DNA of 64,000 nucleotides. It comes from JBOGDS01 sp050743075. GTDB lineage: Bacteria > Actinomycetota > Actinomycetes > Jiangellales > Jiangellaceae. The notes under the pieces were generated by a model. The model was not told the DNA's origin. It was given only the letters and a program-made list of their open reading frames with translations, and searched no databases. This document shows, one piece after another, positions 43,558-52,609 of the stretch (position 1 is the stretch's first letter; each line of letters opens with the position of its first letter). The DNA lies in NCBI GenBank assembly GCA_050743075.1, contig JBOGDS010000001.1:1-64000 (forward strand), given 5' to 3'. The position numbers were made by a program, and so were the translations under genes.

Positions 43558-46251
43558 GTGGTCGACACCGACGCTGCTTCGCGCCTGCTCCTACTCGACG
43601 GACACTCGCTGGCATACCGGGCCTTCTATGCCCTGCCGGTCGAGAACTTCTCGACCACGACCGGCCAGCCGACCAACGCGGTCTACGGGTTCACCTCGAT
43701 GCTGATCAACGTCCTGCGCGACGAGAAGCCCACCCACATGGCCGTCGCGTTCGATGTCTCGCGAAGGACGTTCCGGAGCGAGATGTTCGCCGAGTACAAG
43801 GCCAACCGGACGAAGTCGCCGAGCGAGTTCGGCGGCCAGGTCAGCCTGGTCAAGGAGGTGCTGGCCGCCCTCGGGGTCCCGAGTATCGAGAAGGACGGGT
43901 ACGAGGCGGACGACGTCATCGCCACGCTGACCACCCGGGCCGAGGCGGAGGGGTTCGACGTGCTCATCTGCACCGGTGACCGCGACGCCTACCAGCTCGT
44001 GGGAGACCACGTCACCGTCCTCTACCCGCGCAGGGGCGTCTCCGACCTCGTCCGCACCACACCCGAGGTGCTGCAGGAGAAGTACGGGCTGACGCCGTCG
44101 CAGTACCCCGACTACGCTGCCCTGCGCGGCGACCCGTCGGACAACCTGCCCAACATTCCCGGCGTCGGCGAGAAGACCGCGGCCAGGTGGGTCGCCCAGT
44201 ACGGGTCGCTCGACGNNNNNNNNNNCGTCGCGCACGCCGACGAGGTCAAGGGCAAGGCCGGCGACCTGCTGCGCGCCCACCTCGGCCAGGTGCTGACCAA
44301 CCGGCAGCTCACCGAGCTGGTGCGCGACGTGCCGATCGACCTACGCTCCGACGATCTCGCGCTGCGCCCCTGGGATCGCGAGAAGGTGCACCAGCTGTTC
44401 GACACGCTGCAGTTCCGCGTGCTGCGCGATCGCCTCTACCAGACCCTGGAGGCGCCCTCGCCGGAGGCGGACGAGGGCTTCGAGGTCGACGTCGTCCGGC
44501 TCGGCGAGGGCGAGTTGGCCTCCTGGCTGAGTGCGCACGCAACGTCTGGACGGGTGGGGGTCTCGGTCCGGGGTACCTGGAGCCGGGGAACCGGCGAGGC
44601 CACGAACGTCGCGCTCGCCGCAGCCGACGGCGCGGCTGCCTGGTTCGACCCGTCGGAGCTCTCGCCCGAGGACGACGCGGCGATGGCCGCCTGGCTGGCT
44701 GATCCACAGCGGCCCACGGTGTTCCACGACGCCAAGGGACCGCTGCACGCGCTGGCCGCCCGTGGCTGGTCGGTGGACGGGCTGGCCAGCGACACCGCGT
44801 TGTCGGCCTTTCTGGCACTTCCCGGGCAGCGGTCGTACGACCTGGCCGACCTGGTGCTGCGGTTCCTCAACCGCGAGCTGCGTGCGGAGGGTGCCGAGGG
44901 CGGCGAGCTCCAGCTCTCGCTCGACGGTGGCGACGAGAAGCAGCACGGCGAGGACGAGGCGGTACGCGCCCGGGCCGTCCTCGACCTTGCAGCGGCCATC
45001 GACGGCGAGCTGGAGCGCCGGGGGGGCCGCCGGCTTCTGGACGAGGTCGAACTACCACTGGTGGGCGTTCTCGCCACGATGGAGCGGGCGGGCGTCGCCG
45101 TCGACGTCGACCGGTTGGAGGAGCTGGAGTCGTCGTTCGCCGACGCCGTCAAGCGGGCCGCCGACGACTCGTTCGCCGCGATAGGCCACGAGGTCAACCT
45201 CGGCTCGCCCAAACAGCTGCAGGCCGTGCTCTTCGAAGAGCTCGGCATGCCCAAGACCAAGCGCACCAAGACCGGATACACCACTGACGCCGATGCTCTG
45301 GCCGAGCTGTACACCAAGACCGAGCACCCGTTCCTGGCGGCGCTGCTGCGCCACCGCGACGCGTCGCGGCTGCGGGTCACGGTCGAGGGGCTGCTCAAGA
45401 GCGTCGATGACGACGGCCGGATCCGCACCACGTACAACCAGACGATCGCGTCGACCGGACGGCTCTCCTCCACCGACCCGAACCTGCAGAACATCCCGAT
45501 CCGCACCGACGAAGGCCGGCGGATCCGCGAGGCGTTCATCGTCGGGCCCGAGTGCGAGTGCCTGCTCACCGCCGACTACAGCCAGATCGAGATGCGCATC
45601 ATGACCCATCTCTCCGACGACGACGGCCTGGCGGAGGCGTTCGCCTCAGGCACCGACTTCCACGCGGTGACGGCGGCTCGGGTGTTCGGCGTCCCTGCGG
45701 ACGAGGTCACCGGCAGCATGCGGGCCCGGATCAAGGTGATGAACTTCGGCCTTGCCTACGGCCTGTCGGCATACGGGCTGTCCCGCCAGCTCGGCGTCGA
45801 CGCCAGCGAGGCGCAGGCGCTGATGAACGAGTACTTCGAGCGATTCGGCGGGGTGCGCGACTACCTGGCCGAGGTCGTCGACCGCGCCCGCTACGAGGGC
45901 TACACCGAGACCATCCTCGGCCGGCGCCGTTACCTGCCCGACCTGACCAGCGACAACCGCCAGCGCCGCGAGATGGCCGAGCGGATGGCGCTCAACGCCC
46001 CTATCCAAGGGTCCGCGGCCGACATCATCAAGGTCGCCATGTTGAACGTGGACCGCGCGCTGCGCGCCGGGGGCCTGCGGTCGCGGATGCTGCTCCAGGT
46101 ACACGACGAGCTGGTGTTCGAGGTCGCAACGGGGGAGCGCGAAGCGCTGGAGGAGCTGGTCCGGCGCGAGATGGGCGCGGCGTATCCGCTCCGGGTGCCG
46201 CTGGACGTCTCCGTCGGCGTCGGCCGGACCTGGCAGGACGCCGGCCACTGA
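43558..46251 (+). CDS. polA: DNA polymerase I (contains an assembly gap)
   Basis: The protein is about 897 residues. The order is an N-terminal 5'-3' exonuclease (LLLLDGHSLAYRAFYA, GYEADDVIATL, CTGDRDAYQLV, IPGVGEKTA), a central 3'-5' exonuclease-like domain lacking clear metal-binding residues, and the C-terminal polymerase with motif A ADYSQIEMRIMTHLSDD, motif B KVMNFGLAYGLSAYG and motif C VHDELVFEV. It functions in Okazaki-fragment processing and repair. Ten Ns at 44216-44225 interrupt the exonuclease region; the frame on either side is the same if the gap is 10 nt. GTG 43558 is chosen from the -10 spacing. Confidence 0.96.
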   Translation: MVDTDAASRLLLLDGHSLAYRAFYALPVENFSTTTGQPTNAVYGFTSMLINVLRDEKPTHMAVAFDVSRRTFRSEMFAEYKANRTKSPSEFGGQVSLVKEVLAALGVPSIEKDGYEADDVIATLTTRAEAEGFDVLICTGDRDAYQLVGDHVTVLYPRRGVSDLVRTTPEVLQEKYGLTPSQYPDYAALRGDPSDNLPNIPGVGEKTAARWVAQYGSLDXXXXVAHADEVKGKAGDLLRAHLGQVLTNRQLTELVRDVPIDLRSDDLALRPWDREKVHQLFDTLQFRVLRDRLYQTLEAPSPEADEGFEVDVVRLGEGELASWLSAHATSGRVGVSVRGTWSRGTGEATNVALAAADGAAAWFDPSELSPEDDAAMAAWLADPQRPTVFHDAKGPLHALAARGWSVDGLASDTALSAFLALPGQRSYDLADLVLRFLNRELRAEGAEGGELQLSLDGGDEKQHGEDEAVRARAVLDLAAAIDGELERRGGRRLLDEVELPLVGVLATMERAGVAVDVDRLEELESSFADAVKRAADDSFAAIGHEVNLGSPKQLQAVLFEELGMPKTKRTKTGYTTDADALAELYTKTEHPFLAALLRHRDASRLRVTVEGLLKSVDDDGRIRTTYNQTIASTGRLSSTDPNLQNIPIRTDEGRRIREAFIVGPECECLLTADYSQIEMRIMTHLSDDDGLAEAFASGTDFHAVTAARVFGVPADEVTGSMRARIKVMNFGLAYGLSAYGLSRQLGVDASEAQALMNEYFERFGGVRDYLAEVVDRARYEGYTETILGRRRYLPDLTSDNRQRREMAERMALNAPIQGSAADIIKVAMLNVDRALRAGGLRSRMLLQVHDELVFEVATGEREALEELVRREMGAAYPLRVPLDVSVGVGRTWQDAGH
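44216..44225. other. Assembly gap of ten Ns inside polA
   Basis: Ten undetermined bases separate the codons for Leu-Asp and Val-Ala-His in the helix-hairpin-helix region. The true gap length need not be ten; the flanking frames agree for lengths that differ by multiples of three. Confidence 0.99.
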
Positions 46252-46273
46252 TGGCCTCAGCGGCAGGAGAGGG

Positions 46274-46471
46274 TTACCCGCCGGTCGGGTCGAGGAGCCT
46301 TCGGATCCGGACCATCAGAGTGGCCGCGGGCGTGACCTTCCCGGTGGTGTAGGTGGACAACCGCGAGGCCGAGGTCTCGATCCGCGAAGCGAACTCGGCC
46401 CTGCTCAGCCCCGAACGCGCGACGGCCTGGCGTATCTCGGCGGCAACCGCCCGCACGTCGGCGACCCCCAA
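46274..46471 (-). CDS. XRE-type helix-turn-helix protein
   Basis: The protein is about 65 residues from a TTG at 46471; the frame stays open to an ATG at 46559 (95 residues), which would overlap the divergent gene. The sequence AEIRQAVARSGLSRAEFASR and ETSASRLSTYTTGKVTPAA is a compact lambda-repressor-like HTH covering almost the whole protein. It is convergent with polA and divergent from the transglycosylase gene, so autoregulation and control of that gene are possible. No effector domain is present. Confidence 0.65.
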   Translation of the reverse strand: MGVADVRAVAAEIRQAVARSGLSRAEFASRIETSASRLSTYTTGKVTPAATLMVRIRRLLDPTGG

Positions 46472-46531
46472 GGGGGTGGCGCAACGGCCGCCGGTCGTGG
46501 CACTGTCGGTGGTGGACTTGCCGACTCGGAG

Positions 46532-47704
46532 GTGACCCGCGTCGTGCGACCGAGGCATCGCACCGCCGGCAGCGTGATTGCTGCTACCTGCGTGCTGACG
46601 CTGTCCTCGGCGGCGGTGGCTCCGACTGTCGATCCCGACATGCTCATCGTGACCATGCGCACCCAGTACTCGCTGCAGAGCTGGGAGCAGCTGTGGAGAC
46701 AGCCGGTCGAGGTACCGGACGGCATCGAGCCTCCCGTCGCCCCACCACCGGTGACCGAGGCGCCGCAGCGTCCGGTGACTCCGGTCGTGAACCACATCCG
46801 GGTCGGTGACCTGACGATTCCCGGCATCGTGCTCGAGGCGTACCAGCGCGCTGCCGATCGGCTCGCGGTCGAGGCCCCGACCTGCCGGCTGCGCTGGCAG
46901 ATTCTGGCCGGCATCGGGAAGATCGAGTCGAACCATGCGCGTGGCGGTCGCGTGACTCCGGCCGGCGATGCCGCGCCACCGATTCTCGGACCCGTCCTCA
47001 ACGGTTTCGGACCCGTCGCCGCGATCAGTGACCACGACGGCGGTCGCTGGGACGGCGACACTGTATGGGACCGCGCTGTCGGTCCGATGCAGTTCATCCC
47101 CGGGACGTGGGCGGGGTTCGGTGCCGACGGGTCCGGCGACGGCGTGGCCGACCCGAACAACGTCTTCGACGCGACCGTTGCGGCCGGCCGGTACCTGTGC
47201 GCGGGCGGGGCCGACCTCGCGACCGAACCCGGGCTGGTCGGGGCGCTGCTCCGCTACAACCATTCCGTGCCCTATGTCGCCAAGGTGCGGGCGTGGATCG
47301 CCGCCTACGACTCGGGTCAAGCGGTTCCGACCGAGGAGGTCGGCCCCGGCGAGGAAGCGACACCGTCGCCCTCGACGTCGCCGACACCGCTGCCGTCGTG
47401 GTCGCCCACGCCGAGCACGTCGCCCACCCCGAGCCCGACGCCGCCCACGCCGAGCCCGACGCCGACGCCGACTCCGACTGAAACGCCAAGCCCGTCTCCA
47501 ACGGAGACTCCATCGCCCAGCCCGACGCCAACGCCGACTCCCACGGACTGCCCGTCGCCGACTCCTACTGAAACTCCGAGCCCGTCTCCAACGGAGACTC
47601 CATCGCCGAGTCCCACACCGACGGACACCCCGACACCGACACCGACGTCTACACCCAGTCCCAGCCCCTCGCCTACGACCTGCCCGCCTGCCGCCCCGTC
47701 GTGA
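46532..47704 (+). CDS. Secreted lytic transglycosylase with long Thr-Pro-Ser tail
   Basis: The 390-residue protein begins at GTG 46532 or 46544 (the latter is 11 nt after CGGAGG). A signal peptide is followed by a lytic-transglycosylase domain with catalytic Glu in ILAGIGKIESNHARGG and the downstream AVGPMQFIPGTWAGFG, NVFDATVAAGRYLC and LLRYNHSVPYVAKV segments, typical of MltB-like actinobacterial enzymes that cut peptidoglycan. The last 110 residues (bases about 47358-47700) are low-complexity PTPTPSPSP repeats with two cysteines, probably a wall-spanning or glycosylated stalk. Confidence 0.87.
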   Translation: MTRVVRPRHRTAGSVIAATCVLTLSSAAVAPTVDPDMLIVTMRTQYSLQSWEQLWRQPVEVPDGIEPPVAPPPVTEAPQRPVTPVVNHIRVGDLTIPGIVLEAYQRAADRLAVEAPTCRLRWQILAGIGKIESNHARGGRVTPAGDAAPPILGPVLNGFGPVAAISDHDGGRWDGDTVWDRAVGPMQFIPGTWAGFGADGSGDGVADPNNVFDATVAAGRYLCAGGADLATEPGLVGALLRYNHSVPYVAKVRAWIAAYDSGQAVPTEEVGPGEEATPSPSTSPTPLPSWSPTPSTSPTPSPTPPTPSPTPTPTPTETPSPSPTETPSPSPTPTPTPTDCPSPTPTETPSPSPTETPSPSPTPTDTPTPTPTSTPSPSPSPTTCPPAAPS

Positions 47705-47990
47705 GGCGCGGCTCTTCCGTGGCGGTGGCCGCGGCCGGCGACGACCGCACGGAGGTGTCGCCGCACAGATGACCACCGGCCGATCCCAGGACGGCGATTG
47801 TCGCCACCAGGTGGCAGCCGAGCAGCGCCGATGCAGTTGCAGGGCGTACCAGGAACACGAGCATCACCGAGTCTGTCGCGGCCACCCAGGTCAGCGTTGA
47901 GGTCCGCGCCGAACGCTGGGCGAGATCCGCGTGCAGGACGACGTGCAGGACGGCGAGAGCACCACAGGAGCGCAGGATCGCGCTGCGGGG
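47673..47990 (-). other. Open frame with hydrophobic segment, possible membrane-protein remnant
   Basis: Between the transglycosylase and the SDR gene (47705-48002) no complete gene is convincing. On the minus strand a frame free of stops from 47990 to 47673 encodes hydrophobic stretches (LAVLHVVLHADL, VMLVFLVRPATASALLGCHL) but lacks a standard start ahead of the first one. It lies downstream of two sugar-pathway genes on the same strand and may be a decayed membrane protein. Confidence 0.25.
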
Positions 47991-48002
47991 TCACATGGCC
48001 GC

Positions 48003-48956
48003 TCAGGATGAACGCGCACTGATCTCGGGGTGATCGCGGAACCACGCGATGGTGCGCCGCAGGCCGTTCTCGATGTCCACCTTCGGCTCCCAGCCGAGCA
48101 CCTCGTGGGCAAGGCTGATGTCCGGTCGCCGTACGGTCGGGTCGTCGACCGGCCGCCCGACGAACGCGATCTCCGACCTGGATCTGCAGAGGTCGCGGAT
48201 CCACTCGGCCAGCCCGAGCATGGAGATCTCGTTTGGGTTGCCGAGGTTGAGCGGCCCGCTGTGTGGGTGATGGAGCAGTCGGACGATGCCTTCGACGAGG
48301 TCTTCGACGTAGCACACCGATCGCGTCTGTGATCCGTTGCCTGCCACAGTGATCGGTTCGCCGGCGAGCGCCTGGCGGATAAAGGTCGGGATGGCCCGAC
48401 CGTCGTCCGGGCGCATCCGCTCGCCGAACGTGTTGAAGATCCGCACGATGCCGGTGTCTACGCCGTGGGTGCGGCGGTACGCCATCGTCATGGCCTCGGC
48501 GAACCGCTTGGCCTCGTCGTAGACCCCCCTTGGTCCCACCGGGTTGACGTGCCCCCAGTACGACTCGGGCTGCGGATGCACCTGGGGGTCTCCGTACACC
48601 TCCGACGTCGAGGCGAGCACGAATCGAGCTGCCTTCGCCCGAGCCAGGCCCAGGGCGTGCAACGTGCCGACGGAGCCGACCTTGAGCGTGTGGATCGGCA
48701 TCTGGAGGTAGTCGACGGGGGACGCCGGCGAGGCGAAGTGCAGTACGGCGTCGACCCCACCACCGACGTGGAGGTACTCGGTGACATCTGCGCGTACCAG
48801 CCGGAAGGCCGGGTCCTCCAGCAGGTGCGCAACGTTGTGCGGCGTGCCGGTCGAGAAGTCGTCGAGACAGAGCACGCGGTAGCCCTCCGAGAGCAGGCGC
48901 TCGCAGAGGTGGGAGGCGAGAAACCCGGCTCCACCGGTCACGACGGCGTTGGGCAC
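48003..48956 (-). CDS. UDP-glucuronate decarboxylase-like NAD-dependent epimerase/dehydratase
   Basis: This 317-residue extended SDR has the NAD-binding motif VTGGAGFLASHL at the N-terminus, STSEVYGDP, and catalytic Tyr-Lys in YDEAKRFAE. The run VNPVGPRGVYDEAKRFAE and PDDGRAIPTFIRQAL strongly resembles UDP-xylose synthases (UXS), which decarboxylate UDP-glucuronate; GalE-type alternatives are less likely. GTG 48956 is chosen because AGGAGG (minus strand, 48966-48971) lies 9 nt ahead. It follows the flippase gene by 26 nt, so the pair probably serves surface polysaccharide assembly. Confidence 0.85.
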   Translation of the reverse strand: MPNAVVTGGAGFLASHLCERLLSEGYRVLCLDDFSTGTPHNVAHLLEDPAFRLVRADVTEYLHVGGGVDAVLHFASPASPVDYLQMPIHTLKVGSVGTLHALGLARAKAARFVLASTSEVYGDPQVHPQPESYWGHVNPVGPRGVYDEAKRFAEAMTMAYRRTHGVDTGIVRIFNTFGERMRPDDGRAIPTFIRQALAGEPITVAGNGSQTRSVCYVEDLVEGIVRLLHHPHSGPLNLGNPNEISMLGLAEWIRDLCRSRSEIAFVGRPVDDPTVRRPDISLAHEVLGWEPKVDIENGLRRTIAWFRDHPEISARSS

Positions 48957-48982
48957 GGCTGAACCCTCCTGTGGTCGGACCG

Positions 48983-50215
48983 TCATGGTATGGCCGGACC
49001 GTCCCGCGACCGGTCGCGACGTCGCGACGTCACCCACTCCCGGGTCAGGCCCCACAGCACGAGCAACCCGGCCGCGGACAGGGCAGGGACGAGCACGCCG
49101 TTCACGCCGGTGGCGGTGAGCTCGACGATGACGACGTAACTCAGCAGTACGCCCCACACCACGGCGGTGGTGGGCAGGTCTCCGCTGGCGAGGTGTGCAT
49201 AGACGAGCAGCTGCGCGACCGCGAACAACGCGCCGAGCGCTGTGAACCCCGGGACCCAGGGACTGAGGTCCGCGTACCGCGCCCCTGCCACGACGGTGAC
49301 GGCCGGACCCGCCAGCACGGTAGCCACCGCTACCAGGCCAACGCCGCAGCCGCCAATGGCGAGCAGACCCAGGCGGACCGCTCCGCGACGTCGCCGCGGG
49401 TCGGTGAGCGCGGGAAAGGCCACCAGCGGCACGAACTGGGGCAGCCAGAAGGCGATCTTGGTGAACACAGAGCCGGCGACGTAGAAGCCGCTGTCCTCGG
49501 CGGACAGCACGTGCCGGGCGAGAAATACGTCGACGTTGGTCACCACGACGAGGCCGAGCAGTAGCGCGCCGGCGGCGAGCGTAGTGCGCAAACTCGCGCC
49601 GAACGTGGCCCGCGTCCGCAGCCGCAGCGGTGGGCGGGCAACGAGCCAGGCGCCGAATGCACCGACGACCAGCCCGGCCGCTACGCCGACCAGCGCCCCG
49701 GATGCCGTCGGTCGAATCGCCATACCGGACAGGCCGCCGCCGACCCGGAGTGCGGCCTGACCTGCGACCAGGATGCCGAGGGCCGTGAAGCGCTCCGCGC
49801 CCTGGACGAGACCCATGGCCGACGCGGTTGCGGTCATCGCGGCTATGCCGATCGCCGCGGCGAGCACGGGCACGACAGACGGAAGCTGGAGGAAGGCGGC
49901 CAGGGCGGGGGAGAGCAGCCCGAGACCCAGCCCCATGGCCAGCGCGAGGACGAGTCCCGACCGCACGGCGGAGGCCACGGGCTCACGGCGGGCCCTGGCC
50001 TGGGCCACGGTCGCCTGAACAGCGAGCGCAGCCACGCTGCCGGCGATGATCAGCGCCATGAGGGCGCCAAAGGCGCCGAACTCTGCAGGCTCCAGGAGCC
50101 GGGCGGCGAGCACCGTCAGCGCGTAGCCGATGGCGTTGGCGACGCTCGTCGCGGCGGCGACGCCGCCCGCCGTCGCGACCCGAGCCGCGAGCTGCGTGCG
50201 CCGGTTCTGATTCAC
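48983..50215 (-). CDS. Polysaccharide-biosynthesis flippase (MOP superfamily)
   Basis: The 410-residue membrane protein has about twelve hydrophobic helices and no catalytic motif. The N-terminal ATSVANAIGYALTVLAARLL followed by EPAEFGAFGAL is characteristic of Wzx/PST-type transporters, and TNVDVFLARHVLSAEDSGFY is the conserved mid-protein motif. Such proteins flip lipid-linked sugars across the membrane. It is probably co-transcribed with the downstream SDR gene and is divergent from gene debris at 50257. Confidence 0.85.
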   Translation of the reverse strand: MNQNRRTQLAARVATAGGVAAATSVANAIGYALTVLAARLLEPAEFGAFGALMALIIAGSVAALAVQATVAQARARREPVASAVRSGLVLALAMGLGLGLLSPALAAFLQLPSVVPVLAAAIGIAAMTATASAMGLVQGAERFTALGILVAGQAALRVGGGLSGMAIRPTASGALVGVAAGLVVGAFGAWLVARPPLRLRTRATFGASLRTTLAAGALLLGLVVVTNVDVFLARHVLSAEDSGFYVAGSVFTKIAFWLPQFVPLVAFPALTDPRRRRGAVRLGLLAIGGCGVGLVAVATVLAGPAVTVVAGARYADLSPWVPGFTALGALFAVAQLLVYAHLASGDLPTTAVVWGVLLSYVVIVELTATGVNGVLVPALSAAGLLVLWGLTREWVTSRRRDRSRDGPAIP

Positions 50216-50256
50216 TGTCGCCTCGGCGTCGTCCGTCTACGGGTTGGGAGGACAGT

Positions 50257-50772
50257 GTGGCCGATCCGTCCTCACTGTCGCCGGGCAGGCCGCTCTACCC
50301 GTGGCCGCTCCTGGCCTGGTGCGCGGGACTTGCCGCGCTCGTCCTGGCCCCGCTCGCCGTGCCCGGCTTCCTGCTCACCTCTGACATGGTCACCGTGCCA
50401 CGGGCAGGAACTGGTCCCGGACGCGCTGGAGCTGGGGAGCGCCCTGCCGCGGGCCGTCCCGTTCGACGCCGTCATCGCTGTGCTGGCGCAGGTCGTGCCC
50501 AAGTCGCTCCTGCTGGTGGCGCTGGCGTCGGTGATGCCGACGGGAGGAGCCGGACCAGGAGACCACGACTGTGTCCTTCGGCACCGGCGTCACCGACGTC
50601 ACCTCGACCCGGGGCACGGTGTCGATCGTCGAGGAACGTCACGGTCCACGACGGTGCCTACGTCGCGACCGCCCAGATCCTCGGGTTGGCGCTGCTCACG
50701 CTCGACGACAAGATCAAGGCCGCAGCACCGGACGAGGTCGATGTGCAGGTCTACCCAAGAAACGATCACTGA
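50257..50772 (+). pseudogene. Chimeric debris: membrane-protein N-terminus joined to a PIN-toxin C-terminus
   Basis: GTG 50257 follows GGGAGG and encodes a membrane segment (WPLLAWCAGLAALVLAPLAV, then PGFLLTSDMVTVPR). One base over, at the GGG run 50408-50410, the frame continues sensibly as QELVPDALELGSALPRAVPF and DAVIAVLAQVVPKSLLLVALASV, then loses sense near 50540. From about 50640 the original frame reads TVHDGAYVATAQILGLALLT, LDDKIKAAAP, which matches the last third of VapC-type PIN-domain toxins (Y-D/A-A-YVALAE-LLTLD). So an integral-membrane (probably polysaccharide) gene was truncated and joined to a toxin fragment. Nothing here is likely functional. Confidence 0.6.
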
Positions 50773-50856
50773 CCTGTGCCGCCGGACGCCGGCGACACCG
50801 CCAGTGTCATCTCGGCGGTGATACCGTTCCGTTACTGTCGGTGATCACTACGCCGA

Positions 50857-50886
50857 TTGACCGTGATCGCGTGCGACGGGTAGCCT
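50857..50886 (+). promoter_or_regulatory. rpsA promoter
   Basis: TTGACC (50857-50862) and TAGCCT (50881-50886) are separated by 18 nt, the best housekeeping-type promoter in the window. The predicted start near 50893 leaves a 5' UTR of about 165 nt before the rpsA ATG at 51059, long enough for S1 autoregulation, which is known in E. coli. No other gene is visible in 50773-51058. Confidence 0.65.
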
Positions 50887-51058
50887 CTGCGGTGCGCTGT
50901 GGGCCTGCGCGACCTCGGACCGAGCAGGCTCGCGCTCGTTCATGTCTCACTGGTTCTTAGATGCCATCTCGGTGTCCCTAGTCCCACGGCACGGCGATCA
51001 GAGGGCCTTCCGCGCAGCAGACTCAGAGACCATCTGTCCGACCGGAGCCCCCCACCAC

Positions 51059-52531
51059 ATGACGAGCAGCACCGAGGCAGCCCCCACGACCCCCGCGACC
51101 CCACAGGTCGCAGTCAACGATGTCGGGTCGGAGGAGGCCTTCCTCGCCGCTATCGACGAGACCATCAAGTACTTCAATGACGGCGACATCGTGTCCGGTG
51201 TCATCGTCAAGGTCGACCGGGACGAGGTCCTGCTCGACATCGGCTACAAGACCGAGGGCGTCATCCCCTCCCGTGAGCTGTCGATCAAGCACGACGTCGA
51301 CCCCAACGAGGTCGTCTCCGTCGGCGACGACGTTGAAGCCCTTGTCCTCCAGAAGGAGGACAAGGAAGGCCGCCTGATCCTGTCCAAGAAGCGCGCCCAG
51401 TACGAGCGCGCCTGGGGCAAGATCGAGGAGATCAAGGAGGCCGACGGCGTCGTCAGCGGCACGGTCATCGAGGTCGTCAAGGGGGGTCTGATCCTCGACA
51501 TCGGGCTGCGCGGCTTCCTGCCGGCGTCGCTGGTCGAGATGCGCCGGGTCCGCGACCTCCAGCCGTACGTCGGCAAAGAGATCGAAGCCAAGATCATCGA
51601 GTTGGACAAGAACCGCAACAACGTGGTCCTGTCACGTCGGGCCTGGCTCGAGCAGACCCAGTCCGAGGTCCGCTCGACGTTCCTGCAGACGCTGCAGAAG
51701 GGCCAGATTCGAAGCGGTGTCGTCTCCTCGATCGTCAACTTCGGCGCGTTCGTCGACCTCGGCGGCGTCGACGGTCTCGTCCACGTTTCGGAGCTGTCCT
51801 GGAAGCACATCGACCATCCGTCCGAGGTGGTCGAAGTCGGCCAGGAGGTCACGGTCGAGGTACTCGACGTCGACATGGACCGCGAGCGGGTCTCGCTGTC
51901 GCTGAAGGCGACGCAGGAAGACCCGTGGCAGCAGTTCGCGCGCACCCACCAGATCGGCCAGATCGTGCCCGGCAGGGTCACCAAGCTGGTGCCGTTCGGT
52001 GCGTTCGTCCGCGTCGACGACGGCATCGAGGGCCTGGTCCACATCTCGGAGCTGGCCGAGCGCCACGTCGAGATCCCCGAGCAGGTCGTCCAGGTCGGCA
52101 AGGACGTCATGGTCAAGGTCATCGACATCGACCTGGAGCGGCGCCGGATCTCGCTGTCGCTGAAGCAGGCCAACGAGGGCGACACCGCCTCGACGGTCAC
52201 CGAGCACTTCGACCCGACGCTGTACGGGATGGCCGCCGAGTACGACGACCAGGGCAACTACAAGTACCCAGACGGGTTCGACCCCGAGACCAACGACTGG
52301 CTGGCGGGCTACGAGAAGCAGCGCGAGGAGTGGGAGCGGCAGTACGCCGAGGCCCAGGTGCGCTGGGAGGCCCACAAGAGCCAGATCGAGAGCGCCCAGG
52401 TCGCTGAGGCCGCGGCCACGGCGGAGACCCCTTCGTCGTACTCGTCGACCGAGGAGCAGGCCGAGGAGGGCGGCACGCTGGCCTCGGACGAGGCTCTGCA
52501 GGCGCTGCGGGAGAAGCTCACCGGAAACTGA
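51059..52531 (+). CDS. rpsA: 30S ribosomal protein S1
   Basis: The protein has 490 residues. Four S1 OB-fold repeats begin at about residues 38, 122, 208 and 295 (GDIVSGVIVKVDRDEVLLDI, VVSGTVIEVVKGGLILDIGL, IRSGVVSSIVNFGAFVDLGG, VPGRVTKLVPFGAFVRVDDG), followed by a charged C-terminal tail of about 120 residues rich in Glu, Gln and Ser. Four repeats, not six, is the actinobacterial form. ATG 51059 matches the family N-terminus; it has no strong Shine-Dalgarno sequence, as often seen for S1. It binds mRNA on the small subunit. Confidence 0.97.
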   Translation: MTSSTEAAPTTPATPQVAVNDVGSEEAFLAAIDETIKYFNDGDIVSGVIVKVDRDEVLLDIGYKTEGVIPSRELSIKHDVDPNEVVSVGDDVEALVLQKEDKEGRLILSKKRAQYERAWGKIEEIKEADGVVSGTVIEVVKGGLILDIGLRGFLPASLVEMRRVRDLQPYVGKEIEAKIIELDKNRNNVVLSRRAWLEQTQSEVRSTFLQTLQKGQIRSGVVSSIVNFGAFVDLGGVDGLVHVSELSWKHIDHPSEVVEVGQEVTVEVLDVDMDRERVSLSLKATQEDPWQQFARTHQIGQIVPGRVTKLVPFGAFVRVDDGIEGLVHISELAERHVEIPEQVVQVGKDVMVKVIDIDLERRRISLSLKQANEGDTASTVTEHFDPTLYGMAAEYDDQGNYKYPDGFDPETNDWLAGYEKQREEWERQYAEAQVRWEAHKSQIESAQVAEAAATAETPSSYSSTEEQAEEGGTLASDEALQALREKLTGN

Positions 52532-52609
52532 CCCCTCCACACGTGGCGGTCTGGACGTTTGGTGCGTGGCGTCGTTCTCGCCTGTGGAGCCGGGCCGTAC
52601 GGTTGGCCT

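Noticed and set aside
47358..47700. Regular CCGAGCCCGAC-like repeats considered as a possible CRISPR or satellite
   Set aside because: They are in-frame Thr-Pro-Ser codons of the transglycosylase tail with no constant repeat-spacer structure.
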